From: Balaenoptera acutorostrata
Lineage: Eukaryota; Chordata; Mammalia; Artiodactyla; Balaenopteridae
Assembly: GCF_949987535.1 (NCBI RefSeq)
Contig: NC_080078.1
Coordinates: 26,804,942 to 26,868,941 of the forward strand
Reading direction: 5' to 3'
Length of the DNA stretch: 64,000 nt
Positions within the stretch are counted from its first letter, which is position 1. Every line of letters begins with the position of its first letter. The notes beneath the pieces were generated by a model that searched no databases, was not told the DNA's origin, and was given only the letters and a program-made list of their open reading frames with translations. Made by a program: the position numbers and the translations under genes. Shown piece by piece: positions 37,630 to 48,229 of the stretch.

Positions 37630-38855
37630 ATTTAGTCCAGACTTGCAGAGAACCAAGTTACAGGGTCTGCCTGTGCTTTTTTTGGCGACAGCAGTGAATC
37701 CTGGCTGCGCTCTGGCCTGAGCTGGAGAAGAACGGGCCGAGATTGGAGTGAGTTTTGCACCACGTCCGTGACTTTCAGGCTGCACTCAGATAGCTGTTCC
37801 CCATGTGTGCGTCCGCCCCAGGGTGGGCTTGTGGGACAAGTGTGCGCCTGGATCTTGGGAGAAGGCATTACGCAGCATTCCAGCTGCCCGCTGGGGATTC
37901 TCACTGCTCCTGCTTTAGTAAAATGTGGCAGGTTGCCTGGCAACCCCCAGCTGGTGGGGATTTTTTTCTACCTACTTCAGGAGAAAGCCCTCTATCAGCT
38001 CTTGGCTGACTACTCAGGGCGGAGTAGGAGATAAACTTGGCTCTGAAAGACGACTTTCTCCTTTATTTTTCACACCTCTGCCTGAATCTTAACATTCGCT
38101 CTCTCCTCTGTTCTCATTTGTCTATCATTTAAAGGTAGAAGCTGGACAGTTTGCCTCCCAAATCAAGTCCTGAGGGGGATTCGTTACTGAAAACATGTTC
38201 TTTTTTTACATTAGTCAAAATTGTTTCATTTGTGAGTCAGACCTGTGGACTGTTTCACTGAGTGTGTTGTATATAGCCATGCACCTCCGTGCTGCTGATT
38301 TGGTTTTGACAGAAGGATCCAGTTGTAGCCTTAGAAGCAAGTGTGGCTTGTGCATTTCCTGTTGGTGAAGGCCTCTAACTGCTGCCCTAACCTGGTGCGG
38401 GACCAGTCTGTCTGTGAGTGCCCTGCAGAAACGTGGTTTGTGGAGCTTTGCAGCTCTGTCCCGTGCAAGCTGCTATCAGATACTCATATTTTTCTTCATT
38501 GAAATCATAGCATAATGCTATGCAAAGGCAGGATAAGTAAATTCATTCATTAAACTTAAGTTTACATGCTTTAAAATGAGACTTTACTTATGTTAGAGAC
38601 ATTAGATGTGGGACTGCAGAGTTATCATTTAAAGGGTGATAATATTTTTCTAGGGAAAAATAAAAGTAGAGAGTACTTTAAAATCCCTGAACGCTCCATT
38701 ATCAATCAGAAAGCATTCTGTGTTCTGCTGTACCGATACATGACTTTCAAAAGTTGTTTTTCAATTTCCCAATTTGTGTTAAGCATTTTGGTGTTGTCGG
38801 AAGCTCTTGAGCCATTGGGAATTTTAAGATGTAATGTTATAAAATACTCCAAAAT
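37630..38855. other. Unique sequence
   Basis: Open frames on both strands overlap (37632-37943 minus, 37768-38034 plus), and neither has splice sites or family features. No repeat is recognised. Confidence 0.4.
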
Positions 38856-38864
38856 ACTTTAAAG

Positions 38865-39102
38865 CTGGGGTCCCCAGGTCCCCGGTCCTTGGCCTGTTAG
38901 GAACCGGGTGGCACAGCAGGAGGTGAGCGGCGGGCAAGTGAGCCAAGCTTCATCTGCCACTCCCCATCGTGCCCCATCGCGCCCCATCGCGCCCCATCGC
39001 TCGCACCACCGCCTGAACCATACCCCCCACCCCACCCCCGTCCGTGGAAAAATTGTCTTCCACGAAACCAGTCCCTGGTGCCAGAAAGGTTGGGGACCGC
39101 TG
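38865..39102. mobile_element. Small non-autonomous hAT-type DNA transposon
   Basis: The ends are inverted repeats: CTGGGGTCCCCA at the left and, reverse complemented, CAGCGGTCCCCA at the right (10 of 12 match). A perfect 8-bp duplication CTTTAAAG flanks it (38857-38864 and 39103-39110), the size expected for hAT elements. Inside, CCTGTTAGGAACCGGG and GGAAAAATTGTCTTCCACG match a known mammalian hAT family that I cannot name securely. A 10-bp unit (NCCCCATCGN) is repeated four times at 38961-39000. Confidence 0.88.
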
Positions 39103-39529
39103 CTTTAAAGTGTAGCAGTATAACAACACTTGCCACTGTATCCGGTTTCTTTTTTCATGTAAGTGTTTTTAAATGTAACATTTGACTCTCTTTTTCTAAC
39201 CAGTCGATTTTCCATTGGATGTCCAAACACACAAAAAGATCTACATTTACTTCTCCTTAGGATGTAGAAAACAAAATGACTGTTCAGAACAATGTAGAGA
39301 TCTTAACAACTTCAGACAGGAAAGCTGACCAATGCCAGTATCAATTAAAAAAGAAAATCTGCCTTATTCTCCTGCTGGCACAATATTTCACAGGTCCTTT
39401 ACATGTTCAGGAGTGGTGAAAAACTTGTTACTTCTCTGAATTTGGGGAGTTGCCATCTTCTAAAAGCACTTCCTCACCGAATGGGAGAAGCTCACTCTCT
39501 GGCCGCCTCTCAGGCCGGCATGCCCTCCC

Positions 39530-39612
39530 CTCCCCCTTCCTCTCCCCGTCCCTCTCTTCGTCCCTCTCTCTGACCCTCTCTCCGTCCCTCTCTTCGTCCC
39601 TCTCTCTCTTAT
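39530..39612. repeat. Imperfect CT-rich minisatellite
   Basis: Repeated variants of CGTCCCTCTCTC/TTCGTCCCTCTCTC. The minus-strand open frame through it (RERDEERDGE-type residues) is a by-product of the repeat. Confidence 0.8.
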
Positions 39613-41590
39613 CTTTCCATCCCCCACTCTCCTGTGTATGTATGTGTTTGACACTGAGCTGCTTCAGCTGCTTTTGGCAGCTTAACGTGCTTGTGTCAGA
39701 GCCGAATGCTGCCTGTAGGTCTGACCACTGATGATGGCAGCGACCACCTCCCATAACAGGGAGACAGACTTAAGGATGAAGAAAATAAAGAGGTGGATTG
39801 GTCTTCCTAAACTCCTGAAGCCTATAGGGAAATGGTTTGGTGACTTAAAAGGAGAAAAATAATACAAGTGTAGAATGAATGTGTTAAAAGCCAAGATGGG
39901 ATGGGACTTTAAAAACCAAAGTGATTCTTACTCAGCTTTGTGCTGCCCCTTTGGCCTGTTTGGTGATCTGTAGGGTTTTACTGTGTGGTCTACAGACAGA
40001 ACCCACCAGTGAAATAAATTAGTCATTGGGCACATAGTGTCAGCAAAGGCAAAGAGTAAAACTGATGTGGAAAATAAGGCTAACTTCGTCATTCTTTCTT
40101 TATTTCCTCATTGGAGAAGCGTGTGATTCTTTCTGTATACTTTTCTGAAGTCAGACATTGCCGGTTATAATGAATACCTTGCATCGTCCCAAGGCAACCT
40201 GTGGTCTGAAGAGCAGATTTCGTTGCTTTTGTTATGAATCGATTCTCTCTCCGTAGAGGCTGGACACAGTGCCAGTGAGGCTCCGCGCAGGCACCAGGGA
40301 GGCTGGCCTGAGTGTTAAAGGAGGTTGTGTTGGCAGTTTTTTCCTGACCTTTTTGGTGGTAACAGATCACATGCGGGGTGTCCTGGAGACACTGAAGAGG
40401 CGAGTCACGTTTGATGTAGATTTCAGGGGGTTCCGCATCTCTAGATGGATTGCAGGGGTGGGGAGTGGGGAAGAGAACAAGGCAGGACTAGGAAGAGGGC
40501 TCTTTTCATAGGTAGCATCGTGGTGCCATCATGAGAACCCTGGGAGCTTCCAGATCGGTAGCGCGGCAGCGAAGGGCTAACGAGGACCCCAGCCGGAGTT
40601 GTCTATATGGAATTTCTGTGACTCCTTCTTACTAGGTTGGGAGAGGCCACTTTGCTTCTGGGGACTGATACCCTCCTTCCCAGGGGTAATGACTCACCCT
40701 GCAGGTAAGATAGCTCAGCCCTGCCTGGCTGATAAAGGCCTGTCATTCTCATTCTCTCCCCAGGTCCCCTCCTTCCCTCCTGGGTTTCGCTTGGTTAATG
40801 AATAAGCCTAGTCATGAGCTGTAAGTAAATTCTTTTATCAAACGGAAACCACATCAAAACATCCACAGAGAGACATTTAATGAAAGTGTAAATATTGCAG
40901 TACAGCATCTCCCGTATCTGGTTGGCTTATGCACAAACAGACTTTAAGCTTTTCACCTATTGAAACCTTTAAGTCTGAAAATATGCTGCTCTGTGAGGCT
41001 CTTTGTAAACATGGTCTTGGGACGTGGAGAAAAGTTGGTGCATTTATGTGTTATCACAATAGCACTAATATTGTGGCAGATTTACTGCTTCATAAACAGC
41101 TCAAACTGCCAAGGTTAACAGTCCAAAAGTGTTGTCTTGGTGTATGTGGGGACATTTATATTTGGTGTATATTTGTGTCTGGCATCTGAAACATCGCTAA
41201 CGAGAACCAGTGAACCCTTCTTAACTCTGACTGCAGACCCGGCCACTACCTCGAGCCAGCAGTTCAGTTTACACACTGGCTCTGGTTGGTGAATAGGTTG
41301 TGTCCTCAAAGTTCTTTTGTTGATTAACCTTTTAGAACACAAAGCGCATTGTCGCACAGAAATGCCACTTTGAATGGTGGGTGTCAGTGAGCTGCGGCTT
41401 GTTTCAAACTTCGAGTCATGGCCCATCAGTGGGTCAGAAAATCAGTGCTAGTTGACGCCAGAATAAAAAAGAAGAGAGAAAAGAAACAGAATAGGAAACA
41501 TCAGAGTGGGTTGCCTAGAAAAGATAGGTCTTGTTTGGTGACACTGTTGCAACTTAAAACCTACTGGACACTGTATGCCTTTAGAGCGTG
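39613..41590. other. Unique sequence
   Basis: Two splice-bounded stretches were examined near 40367 and 40638 and judged too weak to call. No repeat is recognised. Confidence 0.4.
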
Positions 41591-41599
41591 AAAGGTACC

Positions 41600-41870
41600 C
41601 GTGTAGGGGGAGGTTGTATCAGCAGTGGGTTAAATCTGGCCATTTTCCACCGTCCAACACTGTGATGTCAGGCAAGGGGCTTAACCTATCTGGGTCTCTG
41701 TTTTGTCATACTCAAAATAGGGCTGTTTTGTAGAGGTACGATTAGAGATGAAAGAGTATATGTTAGGGTTAATATATTAGGATATTATAGAACATATGGT
41801 AATATATTAGGATTAGAGCTAATACAGCATCTGGTGCATGGTAACCCCTCTGTAAACCATGATTATTATT
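41600..41870 (+). repeat. MIR SINE fragment
   Basis: GATGTCAGGCAAGGGGCTTA, ACCTATCTGGGTCTCTG and ATCTGGTGCATGGTAA follow the MIR order. A small local duplication of a TATTAGGAT passage (41771-41815) interrupts it. Confidence 0.65.
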
Positions 41871-42429
41871 TATTTGTACTCCTTTGTGATATATGTAGAC
41901 CTTAAAGATACTGTTATAAAATAGTATAACTAAAACATGTACCGTTTAGTCTTCCCTAGAGTACAATTTATTCAGTGTTCCTGACATTTAGGATCTGCCA
42001 TTTCGCACATTCTAGGAGGAGATCTTTGATTTTACTTTAAATTATTCCTGTGTAGTTGAGACATCAATCTTAATTTTTTCCCATGAAGTGTGAAGAATGT
42101 TGCAAATTGCCTTAGGTCTTTCAGCTGTCTGTCAAGTTCGTCAAGACCGTTAAGTATGGAATTGCTTCCCAGCTCCCTATTTTGAGTTGTGTGTTTTCGT
42201 CTTTATTTAAAAAACAAAAAAAGGTATTCTCTGTCTTTTTTTTTAAGTGACTCTCAATTCTAAACTTTTTGGAACTCCATCTGCTCCTGTTTGACTCCAT
42301 CATAAAGTCATTCTTACCTCCTGCACATCACGACCCCATCTTTTAAGGAGCTATGTCAGCATTTGTGAAAACCTCTTTTTGTCTGGCTTGGGTTTCGAGC
42401 AGCTGCTGTGTTGCCAGCTTTGAGGGGCA
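41871..42429. other. Unique sequence
   Basis: No exon or repeat could be supported. Confidence 0.4.
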
Positions 42430-42620
42430 GGTGAAAAGCGTCGTGGGAAGCCTGGCGTCACAGTCAGGGAGGTGAGGATCCAAATCCAGCTCTGCCAGTT
42501 CATTATCTTGGCCCTCTGCAGGTTACTCAACCTCTCTCAGCCTCTGTTTCCGTGTCTGTAAAAACAGAGTTCCTGCCCACCTTGTGGGGTTGCTTTGAGG
42601 AGAAAAAGAGCACGGGTGGA
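42430..42620 (+). repeat. MIR SINE
   Basis: AAATCCAGCTCTGCCAGTTC, then GGTTACTCAACCTCTCTCAG and CCTCTGTTTCCGTGTCTG give a well-preserved MIR core. Confidence 0.85.
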
Positions 42621-43029
42621 TTGGTGACTTTGCCTAGAAGGCCGCTGTCTCCAGCTGGGTCCTCGTAAGTCACAGCTCCGCAGCCTTTTCTGCCCTTCCT
42701 GTCCTCCCGGCCTCAGCTCTGGGGCTCTCAGGAAGACCCACCCCCTTCACCCAGGAAACAGCCGGCTTCCGGGTGGGGCTTCCTACCCCAGATTCATCAA
42801 GCTCTGCACCTGGTCCTCCCTTCTCTCGGAAGTGGGGCCCCACACGTGTGCTCTGGGCCCCGTTTCCTCTCCAGGCCTTTCGCTGTCCCTTATCCCCAGG
42901 CCCACCTGCTGCTTCTTTCCAACAGTGAGAAAACCTGCCGAAGCTACTCCATCTTTTCAAAAGGACTCCTAGATCCCAGTTCCCTTTGCTCCCCATGATT
43001 TCTTTCCTTTTACAGATTCCAGTGGTCTG
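42621..43029. other. Unique GC-moderate sequence
   Basis: An antisense open frame (42670-42996) lacks family features. It may be old L2-adjacent sequence. Confidence 0.35.
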
Positions 43030-43900
43030 GATTCATCACCCTAGCCATCGTGCCCTCTCATTTAGCTGAGGTCCCCGGTGACCTCCGTGCCATAAAGCTC
43101 CTGAGCCCTTGCCTCCTCTTGCCTGGTTGCTCAGTACGTTGACCCATCCTTCCTTCCTGGGCTCCGCAGCCCCAGACTTTCTAAGTTAGTCACCTCCTCT
43201 TCGGCCCACAGCGTCCCAGGCTCCCCTGCCTGCTCCCCCCGCCCCATCTATAAGGTGATGAAATGTTTGCTGTTCCTCAGAGTTCCACTAGGACTTCTTT
43301 TCTTACTCCATGCCTTCTCCATTCCCATTCCTGTTTTCCCCTTCAATCGCAGTGGTCTTGTAGAACACACATCAGATCACACTCGCACCCTCCTGGTGAC
43401 TAAAACCCCATGGTGGCTCCCTTTGCACTTAGCCGGAGCCCTCGGGGGCGTGTCCATCATTCCGGCTTCACCGCAGGTCCTCCCCGCTCCGTCCTTAGTC
43501 TCCACTGTTAAGGTCGTGTTTCAGTTCCTCAGTCAAGACTGTGTCTCCTCACTCAGATAGGTCACTCCGTGTTCCTTCTGCCTGGAACACGCGTCCCTAC
43601 CCCCAGTGTCTTTGACACTGTCTGCTCTCCCAGCCTTCAGTCTCAGGAAAGGCTGAATGTCTTTTCCTTAGGGAAACAGTCTCTGTGTCCTGGGCTTGAC
43701 CAGCTAGCTCCCGCTGGAAACTCCAGAGCGCTTTTCTAACCCTCAGCCCACGTGTGGGGCTCTGTGCCCTGTCCTTCCCTCCCGGCGAATACAAGGACCA
43801 GGTCTCTGATTCAGCCCCAGTTGCCCATGCATAGAAGATGGTATGTTTGTTCATGAATGAATGGAGAGATGAATAAATGAACAAGTGGGAATTTCATACA
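43030..43900 (+). repeat. L2 LINE 3' region
   Basis: A long run of typical L2 text: AAACCCCATGGTGGCTCCC, TTCCTTCTGCCTGGAACACG, AGGCTGAATGTCTTTTCC, ending in GAATGAATGGAGAGATG. The L2 reading frame is broken. Confidence 0.75.
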
Positions 43901-44249
43901 TTAGTGTCTGTGTTCACAAACAGGTGGAAGGGTGAATAAATGAACAAGCGAGAACTAAATACATTTGTTTGTAAAGCAGTCAGCACAGCTCTTATATATA
44001 GTAAGTACTCAATAAATGGTAGCTTTATTTCTTCTTAATTGACTTTTCAGCTGGGAACCATGAAAAGAAAAAAGAAAAAAAAAAAAAAAACCACCCAGGC
44101 TGGTTAATGCGAGCAGTGCTCCTTGGTGACACCCTTCAGTAAAAGCGGAGGCCGGTGGCAGAGGCCGTGGGAGCGAGAGCTTAAGCAGCAGCTTCTTCCC
44201 ACAGTCAACCTCTTGCTCCTCCTCGTGCTGAAATCATCCTTTCTCACCT
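43901..44249. other. Tail-like and A-rich sequence
   Basis: GAATAAATGAACAAG repeats appear near 43870 and 43935, and an A-rich run lies at about 44060-44090. No exon. Confidence 0.4.
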
Positions 44250-44390
44250 CGATTCCTGCCTCCCTGCTGTTCCTTTCCTCCTCCTCTAGATTGTAAGCTT
44301 CTTCTGGGCAGGGACCGTCTCTTCCCTTCCTCCATGCGCCGGTGCCCAGCACAGTACCTGGAGCCAGTGTTTGTGGAATGAATGAATGAG
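44250..44390 (+). repeat. L2 3' end fragment
   Basis: GATTGTAAGCTTCTTCTGGG, GCAGGGACCGTCTC and GTGCCCAGCACAGTACC, then TGTGGAATGAATGAATGAG, give the typical L2 end. Confidence 0.75.
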
Positions 44391-44759
44391 ATGCACGTTT
44401 CAGAAGCGGACTGTGGTGTTGCCAGGAGGGTTGGTGAAAATTAATTGACTAATTTTGGTCTCAGTTCAATTTTTAAAAATTACAGTTCAGACTTTTTGAT
44501 TTTATACTTGTCCAGTATGGTTGACGTATCGGTTCCTGTATTTTCCACTTTATTTCCACGTTTTTGCGTGGGAAAGACCCCAATTCTAAATGATAGCAGC
44601 ATCGTGTGAGCTTTGCAGACTCAGGTCTGTGAGGCCCCCCTCACTTCTCACCCCCCAGTGTGTGATGAGCTCTACAGCTCGCTGAATCTGTCTCGCTGTA
44701 GAATATCTTATGTGGCTTAGACACCGTTCTTTTAGTCTGAACTGTATGTTTTGTGATCT
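44391..44759. other. Unique sequence
   Basis: No exon or repeat could be supported. Confidence 0.35.
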
Positions 44760-44990
44760 AACAGCCACAGCCTCGTTGCTTAGGCACCTACCGTGTGCCA
44801 AGCCCTGTACTGAGAGCTCTGCGTACGTACTCTCTGCCCTTCCTAATAGCTTTCTGAGGTAGGTAGATATGCCCGTTTTATGGATAAAGAAAGGGAAGCC
44901 CAGGGAGGCAGGTGACTTGCCTCAGGCAAGTTAAGATCGGGGCAGGATTTGAACGTAGGCCACTGTGGCCTCGGAACCTGTGGTTTTCCC
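44760..44990 (-). repeat. Antisense MIR
   Basis: TGTGCCAAGCCCTGTACTGA, TTTCTGAGGTAGGTAGATAT, TTTTATGGATAAAGAAAGGG and GATTTGAACGTAGGCC are the antisense MIR order. Confidence 0.8.
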
Positions 44991-45100
44991 ACTTGACTTT
45001 GTTGCCTCCCTTTGGGTAGATTTTAAGTAAATGTCACCATGTCTACATGTCAGCCTTTGTCCAGTTTGTGGAGAGTGTTTTCATCTCCACTTCTTTGGCT

Positions 45101-45220
45101 TTTTTTTTTTTCTGCTACACTGCATGGCTTGTGGGATTTTAGTTCCCCAACCAGGGATCAAACCTGGGCCCTCGGAAGTGAGTGCGTGGAGCCCTAACCA
45201 CTGGACTGCCAGGGAATTCC
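45101..45220 (-). mobile_element. Short CHR-type SINE
   Basis: It begins with a T run on the plus strand and ends CTGCCAGGGAATTCC. The flanks CATCTCCACTTCTTTGGCTT (45082) and CATCCACTTCCTTGGCCTT (45221) form a diverged duplication. Confidence 0.92.
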
Positions 45221-45734
45221 CATCCACTTCCTTGGCCTTAATTAGAGACCGTGAGGTGAAATGAGGTGTGGGAGCCGTGAGCAGACTGAGGGGGTGACGT
45301 GGAGGGGGCACGGAGTCGTAGGCGTGACTTGTATGTGGCAGAACCAGGACGGGACCCACTTCCTCTCTGGGCGCCTGTTGAGTTTGCTCTGGTCCTTTTC
45401 CGTCACAGGGCTCACAGCAGCTGCCCGCACGGTGCCAAGCACCCAGTGCCGGGGGGTACGGGCCCGGTTCTGTGAACGCTCAGCCGTTCTTGCTCTCATA
45501 CTCTGTCCTTCACATCTTTTTAAGCATCGTGGCCTGAGCTTGCTCCCTTGGCCTTAGTGCATTTGCTTTCCTGAGTGTCTCCTACATGTCAGGTGCTATG
45601 ATAGAGGCTTGGGGAAAGCAGAAGTGAATGAACCCAGCTCCCTTCTGCCTCTTACTCCATTATTTCCGCTGTGCTCTTGACAGTGCTTGGATCTCTTTCA
45701 TGTGCCTGAGTTTTCACTCTTTAGCCTTAGTACT

Positions 45735-45871
45735 TTATTTTTTTATTTCTATTTATTTTTTTGGCTGCGGTGCAAGGCTTGTGGGATCTTAGTTCCCCGA
45801 CCAGGGATCAAACCCAGGCCCTCGGCAGTGATATTGCGGAGTCCTAACCACTGGACCGCCAGGGAATTCCC
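45735..45871 (-). mobile_element. Short CHR-type SINE
   Basis: It runs from TTTTTTGGCTGCGGTGC to CCGCCAGGGAATTCCC. It is flanked by a perfect 13-bp duplication TAGCCTTAGTACT (45722-45734 and 45872-45884). Confidence 0.95.
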
Positions 45872-45912
45872 TAGCCTTAGTACTGTACAAACAAACAAAC
45901 AAGCAACCCTTT

Positions 45913-46264
45913 TTTTTTTTAACAATGGTTTCATGAGCAGTGATGGGGGGCCTCTGTGTTTTGTTTTTTGTTTTTTTAATTAATTTATTTTTATTTATTT
46001 ATGGCTGTGTTGGGTATTCGTTTCTGTGCGAGGGCTTTCTCTAGTTGTGGCAAGCGGGGGCCACTCTTCATCGCAGTGCGTGGGCCTCTCACTATCGCGG
46101 ACTCTCTTGTTGCGGAGTACAGCCTCCAGACGCGCAGGCTCAGTAATTGTGGCTCACGGGCCCAGTTGCTCCGCGGCATGTGGGATCTTCCCAGACCAGG
46201 GCTCGAACCCGTGTCCCCTGCATTAGCAGGCAGACTCTCAACCACTGCGCCACCAGGGAAGCCC
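45913..46264 (-). mobile_element. CHR SINE insertion with extra 3' sequence
   Basis: The perfect 14-bp duplication ACAAGCAACCCTTT (45899-45912 and 46265-46278) bounds the whole insertion. The SINE body is about 46000-46264 (minus strand), with its A/T-rich tail at about 45962-45999. Beyond the tail (at its 3' side, so lower coordinates) are about 40 bp of non-SINE sequence at 45921-45960 and then a second poly-T (poly-A on the element strand) at 45913-45920 next to the duplication. This is the layout of a 3' transduction. Confidence 0.9.
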
Positions 46265-46507
46265 ACAAGCAACCCTTTATTGGGTAAGTATGCAATGTAT
46301 GAAGAACAAGGGACAAGGAATCACAAGCCCTGGGTCCTGACCATGTGCCCGGGGCAGGTGCATTGGCCTCGCCGAGTCTGCTGTCAAGGGCCGTTGCCAT
46401 TTCTTTCCCAGCATTGCTGTGAGCCTCAGGTGTGGCAGTGTGCACGGACTGCTCCTGCCCAAGGGGGCCTGCCCTTCAGAGTCAGAGCCAGCTTCTCTTG
46501 TTTCCAG

Positions 46508-46624
46508 CCCAGGGCTCTCCATCTGCTGAGCCACCCTTCCTCATGGAATTTTTCACTGAAGATGTTGTGAATATGTATCCTGGTTCTGGCTTTCTTCTCT
46601 TGAGTAGAAACAAGCTGACAGCAG
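46508..46624 (+). CDS. Candidate internal exon, protein unknown
   Basis: It is bounded by a good acceptor (CTTCTCTTGTTTCCAG) and a good donor (ACAGCAG|GTACAA). The frame entering after one base of a codon is open for 38 codons (QGSPSAEPPFLMEFF, then EDVVNMYPGSGFLLLS, ending RNKLTA) and leaves one base. Its exit phase matches the entry phase of the next candidate at 50572, so the two would join without a stop through a GCG codon. I recognise no domain. The stretch has mixed charged and hydrophobic residues. Chance is still a serious alternative: a 117-nt open frame between splice-like sites is not rare, and one of three phases would match at random. Confidence 0.33.
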
Positions 46625-47629
46625 GTACAAAAGCTGTGTTTCTTCCCTCCTTCCACAATGTCAGATGAAATTCCTGCCAAAGTACCATGGTAGAGCCCAG
46701 GCACTACACAGATGAATAAGCCAAGGTCCCTTCCCTCCAGGAGCGCCTGGGTAAACGTGGGGAAAGAGTCAGCGTTGAAGTGAGGGCCGGACCAAGCTAA
46801 AGGCCCTGACGTCCTCTAGCAGGTTTGCACTTTATCTTGAAGACTCTGCAGGGTTTTATAGAAGAGGATGGACTGGCAAGGGTAAAATAGAGCTGTCATC
46901 TCCTGGGCGGGCTCACGCACTCTCACCTCTTGGACACCCTGGAAATAGCTGTACTGTGCGTGCTTCTGACAGACCGCCGATTCCTGTGTGCACCTTAGTA
47001 TCCGCCTAGTTCCTTGGGTGGGTCGAGGGGAGGTACACCCAAGATCAGTTTTTTTGAACACAGGCAAATGTTCCTAGTGACCATTATTAGGGTTGAGTGT
47101 TTTTGTAAAGTTAGTTCTCCCGTAGAATCCGAGATAAAACCCTCCATTCTCTCTCTGGTAAAAGTCAAAAAATGGTCATGCTGTTGAAAACCCAAAGTTG
47201 ATCAAATTATATGGAATATGAGAAAGCTTCTGAATCTGGTATGTTCACATGTAAATAAACAAGCAAACACAAAGCGATGTTTGGTGCCCTCCTGGTGTGG
47301 GATGAAAACCCAGAATGAGGGCACAGTGGTGCAGGGCCCCAGGCCGGCGGCTGAGGGAGGGGTCAGGAGAGGCCATGAAGGGTGTCAGAAGTGGGCACTA
47401 TAGAGCATTAAAGCACACGTTGGTGGGTAGGGTGTAGGGTTTGGGTCTGCAAAGCTGGCAGAGGCCACTGTCAGCACATGTCACTTCGGGTGGGCGCTTA
47501 ACATACCAGGTTATCATGGAGAGATTCCTTCTGCTTTTTACATAACTGTTGTATGGAGAGGTGGACAGACTCTGAGTCTCTTGCAGACAGAGGCGTTTGC
47601 CTGTGTTAACTCTAAATGACACGGTCTGG
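46625..47629. other. Unique sequence
   Basis: No further exon could be supported. Weak old-repeat text lies near 46690-46780. Confidence 0.4.
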
Positions 47630-47830
47630 GACCCTTCCAGTGCACATGGTGTCATGAAAAGAATGTAGCTTTGGTTTGGATCCCAACACTTGTCATCTCT
47701 GAGACCTTGAACTAGTCACTTCTTCTGAGCTTCAGTGTCCTTATCTATAGAGTCAGGATAATCCTTACAGGATTTTTCCATACCTGGCAGAATAAGTAAC
47801 CAATAAATATTTCTCTGTCTTGTAACCATT
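47630..47830 (+). repeat. MIR SINE fragment
   Basis: TTGGTTTGGATCCCAACACT, then GACCTTGAACTAGTCACTTC, then CAGTGTCCTTATCTATAGAG follow the MIR order. Confidence 0.75.
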
Positions 47831-48229
47831 GGATTGATAAGCATTATAGGTAATTCCCTTAGAAACTGACTGAGAACCTGATGTTGGCTGAGGGTAGCCA
47901 CTGCAGAAAATGCAGGACTAACGGTGTGTGACTGCTTCTGAAGTTTCCTGATGCTCCCCCCACCCCACCCCCTCCAGCAGTTGCTGCAGTAAAGTGATTG
48001 CAGCCGCTTAATAACCGGGCTGCACAAATGTCCTCAGCCTCCCTTGGAAGGGCTGAGAAGCCTGGCGTTTCAGCAGCTGTGATTGTTTGCAGCACACGAA
48101 CCATTCAGGGACACCTCCTTATCACTGAAGACACTGAAACTGGAGTAACTCTTACCTCGTCTTACAGAGCCCTTCTAACTTAGTCTCAGAAATGGCCCTT
48201 AGGAGTTGGACAGTGTAAAACAACAGCAA
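47831..48229. other. Unique sequence
   Basis: No exon or repeat could be supported. A C-rich stretch lies at 47955-47974. Confidence 0.4.

Noticed and set aside
39428..39754. Arg/Glu-rich minus-strand frame (RERDEERDGE-type repeats)
   Set aside because: It is a translation of the CT-rich minisatellite.
40367..40450. Exon-like stretch after TTTGGTGGTAACAG
   Set aside because: The frame is open (HMRGVLETLKRRVTFDVDF), but no acceptable GT donor follows before the frame closes, and no phase-compatible neighbour was found.
40638..40685. Exon-like stretch between CTTCTTACTAG and a GTAATG donor
   Set aside because: Short, open in two frames, with no distinctive residues and no phase support.
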